Shown here piece by piece: positions 25,847 through 35,230 of a stretch of DNA of 64,000 nucleotides (positions within the stretch are counted from its first letter, which is position 1; every line of letters begins with the position of its first letter). The notes below the pieces were generated by a model, which was given only the letters and a program-made list of their open reading frames with translations, was not told the origin of the DNA and ran no database searches. Source of the DNA: Congregibacter brevis (GTDB taxonomy: Bacteria > Pseudomonadota > Gammaproteobacteria > Pseudomonadales > Halieaceae). Where the stretch lies: assembly GCF_045689245.1 (NCBI RefSeq), contig NZ_CP136865.1, positions 496,001 through 560,000 of the forward strand, read 5' to 3'. A program made the translations under genes and the position numbers.

Positions 25847-28573
25847 TCAGTGCGCCTCATCCCAATTGGCACCGCGACCCGCTTCCACCAGTAAGGGGAC
25901 CGCAAGATCAGCGGCTGTCGACATCTGACGGCAAAGCTCGTCACATACGGAATCAAGCTGCGAATCGGCAACCTCTAACACCAATTCGTCGTGAACTTGC
26001 ATGATCATCCGCGCATCGACGCCATCTTCGTCGATCCACCGATCAACTGAAATCATCGCGCGCTTGATGATATCAGCCGCTGTTCCCTGCATCGGCGCAT
26101 TAATAGCCGTTCGTTCGGCGGCCTGCTGTCGCATTTTATTGCGCACATTAATTTCCGGAAGATAAAGCCGGCGACCAAACAAGGTTTCTACATAGCCTTG
26201 CTCGTGGGCGAGGGCTCGCGTGTTATCCATGTACTCACGTACCCCGGGGTAACGCTCAAAGTACACATCGATGTAACGCTGGGCTTCTCCGCGATCGAGA
26301 TGCAGCTGTCTGGCGAGGCCGAAGGCTGACATGCCGTAGATCAGACCAAAATTGATCGCCTTGGCTTTTCGGCGCTGCTCTCCAGACACGGAGTCCAAAG
26401 AAACACCGAAAACCTCTGCAGCAGTGGCACTGTGCACATCCAGGTTCTCCCTGAACGCCGCTAACAAACCGGGGTCCTCTGACAGGTGAGCCATAATCCG
26501 GAGCTCAATTTGTGAGTAGTCCGCAGCGACGACCTGATAACCCTCAGCGGCGATAAACGCCTGACGGATCCGCCTGCCTTCTTCAGTTCGAATGGGAATG
26601 TTCTGAAGGTTGGGATCCGATGATGACAAACGCCCCGTGGCAGTCACTGCCTGATGGTAGGAGGTGTGAATGCGTCCGGTGCGAGGATTAATCATCCCGG
26701 GCAGCTTGTCGGTGTAGGTCGATTTAAGTTTAGAGAGTCCGCGGTGCTCTATGAGCAACTTCGGCAGCGGATAATCCAAGGCCAACTCCTGAAGAACTTC
26801 TTCTGCCGTCGAAGGTGCGCCTTTTGGCGTCTTCTTGAGGATCGGTAACTCCAGCTTCTCAAACAGAATTTGACCCAGCTGTTTTGGAGAACCGAGATTA
26901 AACACCTGACCCGCAAGATTATGGGCTTCTTCTTCTAATGCCTGAAGGCGTCCTCCTAACTCGCGACTCTGCTCCCAAAGGCGCTCTTCATCCAGCAACG
27001 CACCCGTCCGCTCCATCCGCGACAGCACCGGTACCAAAGGAAGCTCAATATCACTAAAAACGCTTTGCAAGCCGGAATTTTCCTGAAGCTTTGGCCACAA
27101 GGTTTCATGCAAAGCGAGGGTGACTTCCGCATCCTCTGCAGCATAGGGAGCGGCTTGCTCGATCCCCACCTGATCGAAGGTAATCTGTTTGGCGCCCTTA
27201 CCGGCCACATCTTCAAAGTGCGTTGTGCTGCGCCCGAGATACTTCAGCGCGAGGCTGTCCATGTCATGCCGTGTTCCCGTGGAATCAAGAACATAGGACT
27301 CGAGCATAGTGTCAAAGGCTATGCCCTGCATCTCGATACCATGACGGGCCAGCACACTGGCATCATATTTAAGGTTTTGCCCAAGCTTGGCGCGGGCAGG
27401 GTCTTCCAACAAAGGCTTCAGAGCCGCCAACACGGCATCGCGATCAAGCTGCGCTGGGGCGCCAGGATAGCTGTGAGCTAAGGGCACGTAGGCTGCCTCA
27501 CCGCGCTCTATGGCAAAGGACACACCAACGATGTCCGCTTCCATGTAGTTGAGGCTGGTTGTTTCCGTGTCAAAGGCAAACAGCGGCGCGGCTGACAGCC
27601 GAGCTATCCATTCATCTAAAGTCGCCTGATCGAACACAGTCACATAATGCTGCTCACGGGTATCCGGCTCTACCGGCGAGCCGCTATCCCCTAACGCCGC
27701 GCCTTCTAGCTCATCTATCCAGCCCTTGAATTCGAGATCCCGAAAAAGCTCCAGAAGCGCGGCGTTGTCCGGCGCTGCATTCGCAAGCTCGGCATATGCC
27801 AACGGCAGCTCCAAATCCGTAGCAATCGTTGCGAGCGTGTAAGACAGATATGCGTTGTCTCGCTCTTTTTCGAGCTTGGCGGCCATAGTTTTGGCGCCGC
27901 GAAACGACAGGGTTTCAACCTTATCAAGAGAATCGTAAATTTGATCGAGGCTACCTAGCCCCTGAAGGAGTCCCAAGGCCGTTTTCTCTCCAACTCCCGG
28001 AACCCCGGGAATGTTGTCGACCTTGTCACCCATCAGCGCAAGGAGATCGATAATCAACTCAGGAGGAATACCGAATTTGTCCACAACCCCCTGCGGGTCC
28101 ATAAGGGTATCGTTCATGGTGTTCACCAGCGTGACTCTCTCGTTTACGAGCTGCGCCATGTCTTTGTCGCCGGTGGACACAATGACCGGACAACCCGCAT
28201 CGCCCGCTTGTTTAGCGAGAGTGCCAATCACGTCGTCGGCCTCTACTCCCGGCTCGCAAAGCAAAGGCAATCCCATTCCCCGAACGATATCGTGAATGGG
28301 CTGCACCTGCTCCCGAAGATCATCGGGCATAGAGGGTCGGTTGGCTTTATATTCGGGGTAAATGTCGTCGCGGAAGGTTTTCCCCTTCGCATCAAATACC
28401 ACGGCTATCGTGCTTTCGGGGTAGTCTTTTTGCAGCCGTCGAAGCATGTTAATAACGCCCTTAACCGCACCGGTCGCAGAGCCTTTGGAGTTCGTCAGCG
28501 GTGGAAGTGCGTGGTAAGCGCGGTAAAGATAGGAAGAGCCGTCAACCAGAACCAGGGGTTTCGTGTCGCTCAT
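25847..28573 (-). CDS. polA: DNA polymerase I
   Basis: This 908-residue replication and repair polymerase has the full three-domain layout. The 5'-3' exonuclease (residues ~1-290) includes LVDGSSYLYRAYHAL and GDKVDNIPGVPGVGEKTA. The 3'-5' proofreading domain (~320-510) retains its acidic motif (FAFDTETTSLNYMEADIVG). The polymerase domain (~530-908) has motif A VVAADYSQIELRIMAHLS, motif B RRKAKAINFGLIYGMSAFGL and motif C MIMQVHDELVLEV. All catalytic acidic residues appear present, so proofreading is probably active. ATG 28573 follows an AGGAG site. The cox accessory genes end 33 bases upstream, so read-through into polA is possible. Confidence 0.97.
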   Translation of the reverse strand: MSDTKPLVLVDGSSYLYRAYHALPPLTNSKGSATGAVKGVINMLRRLQKDYPESTIAVVFDAKGKTFRDDIYPEYKANRPSMPDDLREQVQPIHDIVRGMGLPLLCEPGVEADDVIGTLAKQAGDAGCPVIVSTGDKDMAQLVNERVTLVNTMNDTLMDPQGVVDKFGIPPELIIDLLALMGDKVDNIPGVPGVGEKTALGLLQGLGSLDQIYDSLDKVETLSFRGAKTMAAKLEKERDNAYLSYTLATIATDLELPLAYAELANAAPDNAALLELFRDLEFKGWIDELEGAALGDSGSPVEPDTREQHYVTVFDQATLDEWIARLSAAPLFAFDTETTSLNYMEADIVGVSFAIERGEAAYVPLAHSYPGAPAQLDRDAVLAALKPLLEDPARAKLGQNLKYDASVLARHGIEMQGIAFDTMLESYVLDSTGTRHDMDSLALKYLGRSTTHFEDVAGKGAKQITFDQVGIEQAAPYAAEDAEVTLALHETLWPKLQENSGLQSVFSDIELPLVPVLSRMERTGALLDEERLWEQSRELGGRLQALEEEAHNLAGQVFNLGSPKQLGQILFEKLELPILKKTPKGAPSTAEEVLQELALDYPLPKLLIEHRGLSKLKSTYTDKLPGMINPRTGRIHTSYHQAVTATGRLSSSDPNLQNIPIRTEEGRRIRQAFIAAEGYQVVAADYSQIELRIMAHLSEDPGLLAAFRENLDVHSATAAEVFGVSLDSVSGEQRRKAKAINFGLIYGMSAFGLARQLHLDRGEAQRYIDVYFERYPGVREYMDNTRALAHEQGYVETLFGRRLYLPEINVRNKMRQQAAERTAINAPMQGTAADIIKRAMISVDRWIDEDGVDARMIMQVHDELVLEVADSQLDSVCDELCRQMSTAADLAVPLLVEAGRGANWDEAH

Positions 28574-28606
28574 ATCGTCGTGTGGCTCCTGTTCATGTCA
28601 GGCCTA

Positions 28607-29269
28607 TCAATGATCCCAAATATAACGTGCCGCGCGGTAGGTAACTTTCATTTTCGCGAGATCAAGGGGTGCTTTAAAAAACCCATGATAATGCCCGCGA
28701 GGATTTATGAGGACTACATTCGCACTGTGGTCTACCTGATAGTCATCACCTTGACCCGGTACCTTACGAAACGGAGTGTTCAGTGCCGTAGCAAACCTAA
28801 ACAAATCCAGAAACTCACCAGTTACGCCGGTGAAGTCCTCATTGAAGTAAGGCACATAGCTTGCCAGCTGTTCTACCGTGTCCCGAGCAGGATCAACACT
28901 GACCATCACCACAGCAGTGTCCTTCGCCTCGGTACCCTCAAGCTGGCCCACAAATTGATCCAAGAAAGCCATCGTCGTTGGGCAAACATCAGGGCAATAG
29001 GTAAAGCCAAAAAACACCAGGGTCCACTGATCTTTCAGTGAATCCTGTGTAAAGCGCTCTCCGCGGTGGTCTGTTAAGGCAAACTCACCAAAGTCCCGAG
29101 GCGGGTCCATCAAATACAAACCGTTCGCTTGAAGCTCTCCATCGGACATCAGGCGCGGTTGACCGATACGGTGAATAAAACCCGCAACCACGATGAGCAT
29201 AAAAGTTAAAACTAAAGCTATGGTCAGTCGTATGCCCCGGCGCTGACGTTTATCCCTGTCAGCGGTCAT
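28607..29269 (-). CDS. SCO1/SenC-family copper chaperone
   Basis: This 220-residue membrane-anchored thioredoxin-fold protein delivers copper to the CuA site of cytochrome oxidase or reduces its cysteines. An N-terminal membrane helix (GIRLTIALVLTFMLIVVAGFI) precedes the copper site LVFFGFTYCPDVCPTTMAF (CxxxC). The third ligand, His, is in QVDHSANVVLINPRG. The start overlaps the cyoE stop by four bases, so the two are coupled. It is the last gene of the cytochrome oxidase accessory run. Confidence 0.94.
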   Translation of the reverse strand: MTADRDKRQRRGIRLTIALVLTFMLIVVAGFIHRIGQPRLMSDGELQANGLYLMDPPRDFGEFALTDHRGERFTQDSLKDQWTLVFFGFTYCPDVCPTTMAFLDQFVGQLEGTEAKDTAVVMVSVDPARDTVEQLASYVPYFNEDFTGVTGEFLDLFRFATALNTPFRKVPGQGDDYQVDHSANVVLINPRGHYHGFFKAPLDLAKMKVTYRAARYIWDH

Positions 29270-30189
29270 ACAGGATAGGCCGGTAGGGGAAGCAAATAGT
29301 GATCAAGGAGCATAATCAGGAACAACAACATAAGGTAGGTGATGGAGTACTTAAAGGCATAGATCGGCGCCTTGGGATTCTTCTCTCGCCAAATCTCAAT
29401 TGACCAGTAAAAGAATCGCAGGCCCAGAACAACAGCACCCGCAAGATACAGCCAGCTGCTCATGCGCGTTGCAAAAGGCATGAGCGTAATCAAAAACATA
29501 ATGATGGTGTAAAGAATGATGTGCAGCTGCGTGAAACGCACGCCGTGGGTGACCGGCAACATGGGGATGTCCACTAGTGCGTACTCTTCGCGACGATGTA
29601 TCGCCAGCGCCCAAAAGTGCGGCGGCGTCCAGGCAAAGATGATCAAAACCAGTAACAGTGCATGTCCACTAACTTCGCCGGTAACAGCGGTCCATCCAAG
29701 CAACGGTGGCGCTGCTCCTGCCAAACCACCAATAACGATGTTCTGCGGCGTCGCCCGTTTTAGAAACAACGTGTAGATGAATGCGTAGCCCACCAACGAA
29801 GCAAAGGTCAACCAGGCGGTCAGGGCGTTAATCCAAATAAGCAAAATAGCCATGCCGGCTACGCCCAGTGCCAGGGCAAAGAGGATCGCATTGCGATTGC
29901 TCACTCGACCCTTCGCCAGCGGACGATTACGAGTTCGCGCCATCCGCTGATCAATGCGTTGATCAACAACATGGTTGACGGCCGCCGCCGCGGCTGCACA
30001 AAAAGCGATGCCAAGGTTGCCCAGAATCAAAACATCGAGGGGCACCCAACCGGGCACTGCCATAAACATACCAATCACAGAAGTGAGGATCAGTAAGGCC
30101 ACGACCCCCGGCTTGGTGAGCTCCTTGTAATCCCGCCATGTTGCGCGGGAGTCTTGAGCCTCGTTGGATGCCGTAGCTGACTCAGCCAT
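29266..30189 (-). CDS. cyoE: Protoheme IX farnesyltransferase (heme O synthase)
   Basis: This 307-residue polytopic prenyltransferase (UbiA superfamily, CtaB/CyoE) adds a farnesyl group to heme b, giving heme O. The first Asp-rich motif is NHVVDQRIDQRMARTRNRPLAKG, and the second conserved loop is FAWTPPHFWALAIHRREEYALVDIPMLPV. About nine helices are visible. Conversion of heme O to heme A needs CtaA, which is absent from this locus. Its start overlaps the end of the upstream assembly gene by eight bases. Confidence 0.95.
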   Translation of the reverse strand: MAESATASNEAQDSRATWRDYKELTKPGVVALLILTSVIGMFMAVPGWVPLDVLILGNLGIAFCAAAAAAVNHVVDQRIDQRMARTRNRPLAKGRVSNRNAILFALALGVAGMAILLIWINALTAWLTFASLVGYAFIYTLFLKRATPQNIVIGGLAGAAPPLLGWTAVTGEVSGHALLLVLIIFAWTPPHFWALAIHRREEYALVDIPMLPVTHGVRFTQLHIILYTIIMFLITLMPFATRMSSWLYLAGAVVLGLRFFYWSIEIWREKNPKAPIYAFKYSITYLMLLFLIMLLDHYLLPLPAYPV

Positions 30190-30871
30190 TGGAATTCTTC
30201 ATCAGGAATTTAAGGTCGGAGATGACATCCTTGTAACTCACGGACTGGTCATAGCGCATCATCACCCATCCAGCGGGATCCATAACGTACCAACTGTCAG
30301 GGTAATCGGCATACTCGGGGAACATCTCGGCAAAACTGCTTTCAGGCGTATGCCACAGCGTCATGCCTCTTTGCTCGCGCTCGACGTAAGCAGCGAAATC
30401 TTCCGGAAGAGGACGCTGGTCACTCAATGCCTCCACCGTAAGAGCAACGGTATCCAAGGGCGCGTCCGTGATCATCAATCTTTCTGCTCTGCCCAGTTCT
30501 TTACCGAGCGCCATATGAATCTGGCGAACTTCATAGAGACGCTTTTCGCAAGCAACATCGCAGCTGCCACCGCGTTGGGGAATGACCAGTGTCCACTTGG
30601 CATCATTGCCCGCAGCGAAAGCCTCGCCTTGAGCATTTTGCCAGCCGGCCTCTGCCGCCTGTCTTGGTGGCTGTACCAACTGCCCGCGATTTGAGGTACC
30701 TAGTGCGCCGACCAGGTCTAACTGACCATTAGCCACGAAGTACCACATCCAGCTTGCTGCAAGAACGACAATCACCGGTATACCGGCAATCAGCAAGAGG
30801 GTCATACGACCATTCCCTGGCTGCGGCTGCGTTGAGGCATCTGAGGAATTTTGGCTGTCTACGCGGTTCAC
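30182..30871 (-). CDS. Membrane-anchored thioredoxin-like protein of the oxidase assembly locus
   Basis: This 229-residue protein has one N-terminal membrane helix (MTLLLIAGIPVIVVLAASWMWYF) and a soluble domain of Sco-like plan. The segment WTLVIPQRGGSCDVACEKRLYEVRQI has a CxxxC motif where Sco proteins carry copper. The C-terminal YVMDPAGWVMMRYD resembles the strand after the Sco histidine, but no equivalent His is evident. Homologues of unknown function occupy the same place between SURF1 and the heme genes in pseudomonads. It probably helps metallate or reduce the oxidase, by inference from context. Confidence 0.75.
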   Translation of the reverse strand: MNRVDSQNSSDASTQPQPGNGRMTLLLIAGIPVIVVLAASWMWYFVANGQLDLVGALGTSNRGQLVQPPRQAAEAGWQNAQGEAFAAGNDAKWTLVIPQRGGSCDVACEKRLYEVRQIHMALGKELGRAERLMITDAPLDTVALTVEALSDQRPLPEDFAAYVEREQRGMTLWHTPESSFAEMFPEYADYPDSWYVMDPAGWVMMRYDQSVSYKDVISDLKFLMKNSNG

Positions 30872-30878
30872 GCGCTCA

Positions 30879-31700
30879 TTACTCCTTATGGTCCGCAGTG
30901 TTTTCTTTCGCGGAAACCGTATCCGAGGAAGAATCTGACGACTTCTTTGGGGGGCCGCCCACCCGACCCAGACTCAAAATGTTACTGCTACGAATGACAA
31001 AGAACACCAGTAAAGCGGCGGCCATGGTAAACCATTGCACAGCATAACCCTGGTGTTTTTCCGGAGACACATTCACTACCGGCCAATCTCTCCGAAAACC
31101 GGTGGGCTCTTGGGCAAGCAGTCTCAACTCAGTGGCTACAAGGCTGCCCGACAGATCGTCACGCAGTATTTTTCGCAAAGCAGGTGATGACACGGTTTGC
31201 ACCAACAACGGCCACTCCAAAGAAGTGAACTGGTCCTCCGCCAGGATGTAAGGCTCTCCCGGCGGAACGTAGGCAGATGTGCTCAAAGCAAACTCTCCCC
31301 TGGGTACTTCTACCTGAGGAACACTCCGTCGCGAAGCGTCCCCCGGCACCCAGCCACGATTTAACAGAATGTGCTGGCCGCTGTCTCGATCATAAAAGAT
31401 CCCGTAAACATCGTGGCCATAACGTCCGTCACGTATCTGGTTGTCCAACAAGATCACCGCGTCGGGCACGTACTCTCCGTTTACGGTGACTGCGCGATAT
31501 GCCCGTTCTTCGGTAGGCATCTCAAGGAGGGACACTACGTCGATTGCAGCAGCGGTCGCGCGTTGGCTTTCGCTCAGCGCAAGCTCGGACTTTTCTTGAG
31601 CCCGATCCAACTGCCAAAACCCCAATGCAATGAGGCCCGGAAACAACAGTACCGTGGCCAAAGTGGTGCGCCACTCAAGATCAAGCTTCAAAGCCGTCAT
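30879..31700 (-). CDS. SURF1-family cytochrome oxidase assembly protein
   Basis: This 273-residue SURF1/Shy1 family protein helps insert heme A into oxidase subunit I. Two membrane helices flank a periplasmic domain: the N-terminal TTLATVLLFPGLIALGFWQLDRA and the C-terminal QWFTMAAALLVFFVIRSS. Family blocks include RAYRAVTVNGEYVPD, LLDNQIRDGRYGHDVYGIF, LLNRGWVPGD and the C-terminal HQGYAVQWF. Its presence implies a heme-A-containing enzyme even though the heme A synthase gene is not here. It is seven bases upstream of the thioredoxin-like gene and in the same operon. Confidence 0.93.
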   Translation of the reverse strand: MTALKLDLEWRTTLATVLLFPGLIALGFWQLDRAQEKSELALSESQRATAAAIDVVSLLEMPTEERAYRAVTVNGEYVPDAVILLDNQIRDGRYGHDVYGIFYDRDSGQHILLNRGWVPGDASRRSVPQVEVPRGEFALSTSAYVPPGEPYILAEDQFTSLEWPLLVQTVSSPALRKILRDDLSGSLVATELRLLAQEPTGFRRDWPVVNVSPEKHQGYAVQWFTMAAALLVFFVIRSSNILSLGRVGGPPKKSSDSSSDTVSAKENTADHKE

Positions 31701-31775
31701 GGGGCACAGCCCCGCAAAACCAATACACCCAGCGCTCCGCTATACTGTGGGTTTGGCTTAAACAAGGTACCAGCT

Positions 31776-32027
31776 GTGCTGAAATTCTTGATCGTGCTTT
31801 TCATGGTAATGCTGGTGGGCAGCCTCGTTAGTGGTGCGTACTTCCTAATGGTGGATCAGGGAGACAAAACAAAACGTCGCACACACACTTCGTTAGGTGT
31901 ACGACTGGGGCTGGCAATAGGTTTAATGGGTTTGATTATCTTTGGCGTTGCGACAGGACAGCTCGGTCATCGCAACCCCTGGGACAGCGGCCCTCAAGGG
32001 GCCGCGATGCCGACTCAGCAGCAGTAG
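31776..32027 (+). CDS. DUF2909 twin-transmembrane protein
   Basis: This 83-residue protein has two membrane helices (LKFLIVLFMVMLVGSLVSGAYFLMV and VRLGLAIGLMGLIIFGVATGQ) joined by a basic loop with RRTHTSLG, the DUF2909 signature. The start is GTG 31776 with AAGG seven bases upstream. It is encoded against the direction of the surrounding oxidase genes, between SURF1 and coxC. A GC-rich hairpin (GCGGCCC/GGGCCGC) lies within its last codons, six to sixteen codons before the stop. Function is unknown; placement implies a link to oxidase biogenesis. Confidence 0.85.
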   Translation: MLKFLIVLFMVMLVGSLVSGAYFLMVDQGDKTKRRTHTSLGVRLGLAIGLMGLIIFGVATGQLGHRNPWDSGPQGAAMPTQQQ

Positions 32028-32033
32028 GTTTGA

Positions 32034-33002
32034 TCAGAGGATATAGACGAACAGGAACAGGAATACCCAAACTACGTCTACAAAGTGCCAGTACCAGCTC
32101 GACGCTTCAAAACCAAAGTGATCACCGGCGGTAAAGTGGCCGCCTCGCAAGGAACGCATAAGCTGTATTGCCAGCATCGTCATTCCCATAAACACGTGAA
32201 ATCCGTGGAACCCGGTCAGCATGAAGAACGTGGATCCGTAGATACCTGAGTTCAAAGTCAGGCCGAAGTGAGCGTAGGCCTCGTAGTACTCGGCAATCTG
32301 CAGGATGACGAAAAGCACACCCAAGGCAACCGTGCCGCCCAGCCACAAATTAAACTTCTTCTTGTCGCCATTCAAAAGACCCGTGTGCGCAATGTGCACG
32401 GTCACCGAAGAAGACAGGAGAATGATGGTGTTCCATAGCGGCAGCCAGGCATACCAGTGGTGGGCTTCAGCAAAAGACATGCTCTGCTTGGCGCTCGAAA
32501 AGGAGCCATTGTTCGCGATCAGCTGATCCGCAGCACCGCCAACGGCTTCCTGAGGTGTCTGCATCATGGGCCAGCTCATCTGAAAGCCCTCCCAGAGAAG
32601 GTAGTTCATTCGTCCGCCTTCACCTTCAGCGGCTAACCAGGGTCCCGCCAAGTTACGAACGTAAAACAGCACACCGAAGAATGCTGCGAAGAACATGACT
32701 TCCGAAAAGATGAACCAGTACATTCCCAGCACATAAGACTTTTTGAGTTGACCACTGGCCATACCTGCGATGTTTTCGCGGATCGTCGTTCGGAACCATA
32801 CAAACAAAGTCGCGGCGAAGAAGAACAGACCACAGTAAAGAATAGTGGGCGAGGCTTCGCCTGCCTCACCGAAAGTCAGCTGATTGATAAAGTTGGCCGC
32901 ACCAAAAACGCTGAGAACGAGACCAATAGTCGCCATGACAGCGAGTGGGCTTTTCTCCGGTACGTAATACTTTTCGTAATCTGTGGAGGTCTGGCTTGTC
33001 AT
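32034..33002 (-). CDS. coxC: Cytochrome c oxidase subunit III
   Basis: This 322-residue membrane subunit of an aa3-type oxidase has the subunit III signatures. These are the first conserved block EVMFFAAFFGVLFYVRNLA, the central WNTIILLSSSVTVHIAHTGL and the C-terminal GFHGFHVFMGMTMLAIQLMR followed by EASSWYWHFVDVVWVFLFLFVYI. The N-terminal ~40 residues include an extra hydrophobic segment relative to mitochondrial proteins. A GGAGAG ribosome site precedes ATG 33002. The gene converges with DUF2909, six bases apart. Confidence 0.96.
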   Translation of the reverse strand: MTSQTSTDYEKYYVPEKSPLAVMATIGLVLSVFGAANFINQLTFGEAGEASPTILYCGLFFFAATLFVWFRTTIRENIAGMASGQLKKSYVLGMYWFIFSEVMFFAAFFGVLFYVRNLAGPWLAAEGEGGRMNYLLWEGFQMSWPMMQTPQEAVGGAADQLIANNGSFSSAKQSMSFAEAHHWYAWLPLWNTIILLSSSVTVHIAHTGLLNGDKKKFNLWLGGTVALGVLFVILQIAEYYEAYAHFGLTLNSGIYGSTFFMLTGFHGFHVFMGMTMLAIQLMRSLRGGHFTAGDHFGFEASSWYWHFVDVVWVFLFLFVYIL

Positions 33003-33049
33003 TGAATTTTCTCTCCAGTTAAACCGTCGGTCCCCCTGACCGACAGCCG

Positions 33050-33610
33050 TTAGCGTGCAGCAACGGCGCTCTGCGCCATATCTGTCACGTCAAACAAGGT
33101 ATAGGACAAAGTAATTGTCTTAATATCGCTTGGCAGCTCACGGTCAATAATAAACTGCAAAGGCATTTCTGCCGAACTGCGCCCATCCAGCGGTTGCTGG
33201 TTAAAGCAAAAACACTCTGTCTTGTGGAAGTACTCTGCAGCACGCGACGGCGAAACACTTGGTATTGCCTGGGCAACCATTGCCTGTGGCAAAGGGTTAC
33301 GGGCCAGGAAAACCGTATCGTTCGACGCGCCGGGATTCACACGCATCATGGTGGTCGACGGCCGAAATTCCCAAGGCATTCCATCGTTGTTAGTAGCAAC
33401 AAACTGAATGGTAATTTCTCGGCTCTCGTCCACGCCCGCCTGAACGGCAGTATAAACCTCGCCGGAAGTCTTACCGTTGATACCGAGAGCGTCACAAAGC
33501 ACGTTATAAAGCGGCACCATAACGACGAAAACAAACGCAAACATAGCCACCGCTACCGTCACCAACTTGATGACGGTATCGATGGAAGGGTTGTTGCTTA
33601 TTCGCATCAT
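33050..33610 (-). CDS. ctaG: Cytochrome c oxidase assembly protein CtaG/Cox11
   Basis: This 186-residue copper chaperone supplies CuB of subunit I. One N-terminal helix (LVTVAVAMFAFVFVVMVPLYNVLCDALG) is followed by a periplasmic immunoglobulin-like domain with the diagnostic copper motif FHKTECFCFNQQPL and the C-terminal IDRELPSDIKTITLSYTLFDV. It lies between coxA (34 bases upstream) and coxC, the usual order in this operon type. Confidence 0.95.
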   Translation of the reverse strand: MMRISNNPSIDTVIKLVTVAVAMFAFVFVVMVPLYNVLCDALGINGKTSGEVYTAVQAGVDESREITIQFVATNNDGMPWEFRPSTTMMRVNPGASNDTVFLARNPLPQAMVAQAIPSVSPSRAAEYFHKTECFCFNQQPLDGRSSAEMPLQFIIDRELPSDIKTITLSYTLFDVTDMAQSAVAAR

Positions 33611-33644
33611 TCGAAGAGCTTACTCGACTCTAGTCCAATGCTGC

Positions 33645-35216
33645 TTAAGAGTGCGCGTGCGCTGGATCGAGAGTCGGTGGCACTTCAAAGGTGTGATACG
33701 GCGCAGGTGTTGCTACCGTCCACTCAAGACCTTCGGCACCATCCCACACTTTCTCATCACTCACAGGCTTGCCCGCGACAATCGTTGCGACAACGTTGTA
33801 CAGGAACAGGATCTGCGATCCGCCGTAAATGAACGCGCCGATAGAAGACATCATATTGAAGTCTGCAAACTGCAACGCGTAGTCCGGGATACGACGGGGC
33901 ATACCTGCAAGCCCAACAAAATGCTGTGGGAAGAAGGTGATGTTGAAGCCGATAAACGAAATCCAAAAGTGCGTTTTACCCATGGTTTCGTTGTACATCT
34001 TGCCGCACCACTTTGGCAGCCAGTAGTAAACCGCCGCCGACATGGAGAACACCGCACCCGCAACCATCACGTAGTGAAAGTGAGCAACAACAAAGTAACT
34101 ATCGTGATACTGAAAGTCCGCCGGAGCGATAGACAGCATCAAACCTGTGAATCCACCAATGGTGAATAGCACCAGAAAGCCAATGGAGAACAGCATGGGC
34201 GTCTCAAAGGACAGGGCGCCGCGCCACATTGTGCTTACCCAGTTAAAGACCTTCACACCAGTAGGTACCGCGATAAGCATCGTCGCGTACATAAAGAACA
34301 GCTCACCAGCAACAGGCATACCAACGGTGTACATGTGGTGTGCCCAAACGATGAACGACAGGAAGGCAATGGCTGCAGTAGCGTAGACCATGGAGTCGTA
34401 GCCAAACAGTGGCTTGCGGCTGAAGGCTGGGATGATCTGCGAAACCACTCCAAACGCTGGCAAGATGATGATGTAGACCTCTGGGTGTCCGAAGAACCAG
34501 AAGATGTGCTGGAACAAGACAGGATCACCACCACCGGCTGCTGAGAAGAAGCTGGTGCCAAAGTGGATATCCATGAGCATCATCGTCACCGCTCCGGCCA
34601 GTACAGGCATCACCGCCACTAGCAAGAAAGCAGTAATCAACCACGTCCAAACGAACAGTGGCATCTTCATGTAGCTCATGCCGGGAGCGCGCATGTTCAT
34701 TACCGTCGCGATAATGTTGATCGAACCCATGATGGAAGATAGACCAAGGATGTGGATCGCGAAGATAAAGAAGGTGACTGAAGGTGCAGCGTAAGTTGTC
34801 GAAAGCGGAGCGTAGAAAGTCCAGCCAAAGGCCGGAGCACCACCTTCCATGAACAATGTAGAAGCGAGCATCAGGAACGCAGGAGGGAGAATCCAGAAGC
34901 TCCAGTTGTTCATGCGTGGTAGCGCCATATCGGGTGCGCCAATCATCATAGGTATCAACCAGTTTGCCAGGCCCACAAAGGAGGGCATGATCGCGCCGAA
35001 CACCATCACGAGGCCGTGAAGGGTCGTCATCTGGTTAAAGAATGCCGGCTCAACAAGTTGCATACCGGGCTGGAAAAGCTCAGCGCGAATAATCATCGCG
35101 AAAGCGCCACCCAAAATGAACATTGCGAAGGAGAACCACAGGTACATCGTGCCGATGTCCTTGTGATTCGTGGTAAACAGCCAGCGGCTGATTCCTTTAG
35201 CGGGTCCGTGTGCCAT
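33645..35216 (-). CDS. coxA: Cytochrome c oxidase subunit I
   Basis: This 523-residue catalytic subunit of an aa3-type heme-copper oxidase has 12 helices. Family signatures are TTNHKDIGTMYLWFSF at the N-terminus, the low-spin heme His in TTLHGLVMVFG and the CuB ligand block WFFGHPEVYIIILPAFG. The A-family K and D channel surroundings are WAHHMYTVGM and MLIAVPTGVKVFNW. The two final heme ligands are in VAHFHYVMVAGAVF. The start is ATG 35216 after GGGGAG; an upstream in-frame codon at 35234 is less likely. It follows coxB by 14 bases. Confidence 0.97.
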   Translation of the reverse strand: MAHGPAKGISRWLFTTNHKDIGTMYLWFSFAMFILGGAFAMIIRAELFQPGMQLVEPAFFNQMTTLHGLVMVFGAIMPSFVGLANWLIPMMIGAPDMALPRMNNWSFWILPPAFLMLASTLFMEGGAPAFGWTFYAPLSTTYAAPSVTFFIFAIHILGLSSIMGSINIIATVMNMRAPGMSYMKMPLFVWTWLITAFLLVAVMPVLAGAVTMMLMDIHFGTSFFSAAGGGDPVLFQHIFWFFGHPEVYIIILPAFGVVSQIIPAFSRKPLFGYDSMVYATAAIAFLSFIVWAHHMYTVGMPVAGELFFMYATMLIAVPTGVKVFNWVSTMWRGALSFETPMLFSIGFLVLFTIGGFTGLMLSIAPADFQYHDSYFVVAHFHYVMVAGAVFSMSAAVYYWLPKWCGKMYNETMGKTHFWISFIGFNITFFPQHFVGLAGMPRRIPDYALQFADFNMMSSIGAFIYGGSQILFLYNVVATIVAGKPVSDEKVWDGAEGLEWTVATPAPYHTFEVPPTLDPAHAHS

Positions 35217-35230
35217 CGTTAATACTCCCC

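Noticed and set aside
28208..29041. 277-codon plus-strand open frame across polA and sco
   Set aside because: It is a shadow of two confident minus-strand genes and has no ribosome site or domain.
31371..31775. N-terminal extension of the DUF2909 frame to 218 residues
   Set aside because: It runs antisense through SURF1; the DUF2909 domain begins at GTG 31776 with a good ribosome site.
33567..34169. 200-codon plus-strand open frame inside coxA
   Set aside because: It is antisense to highly conserved coxA; Arg/His/Cys-rich composition is typical of a shadow frame.
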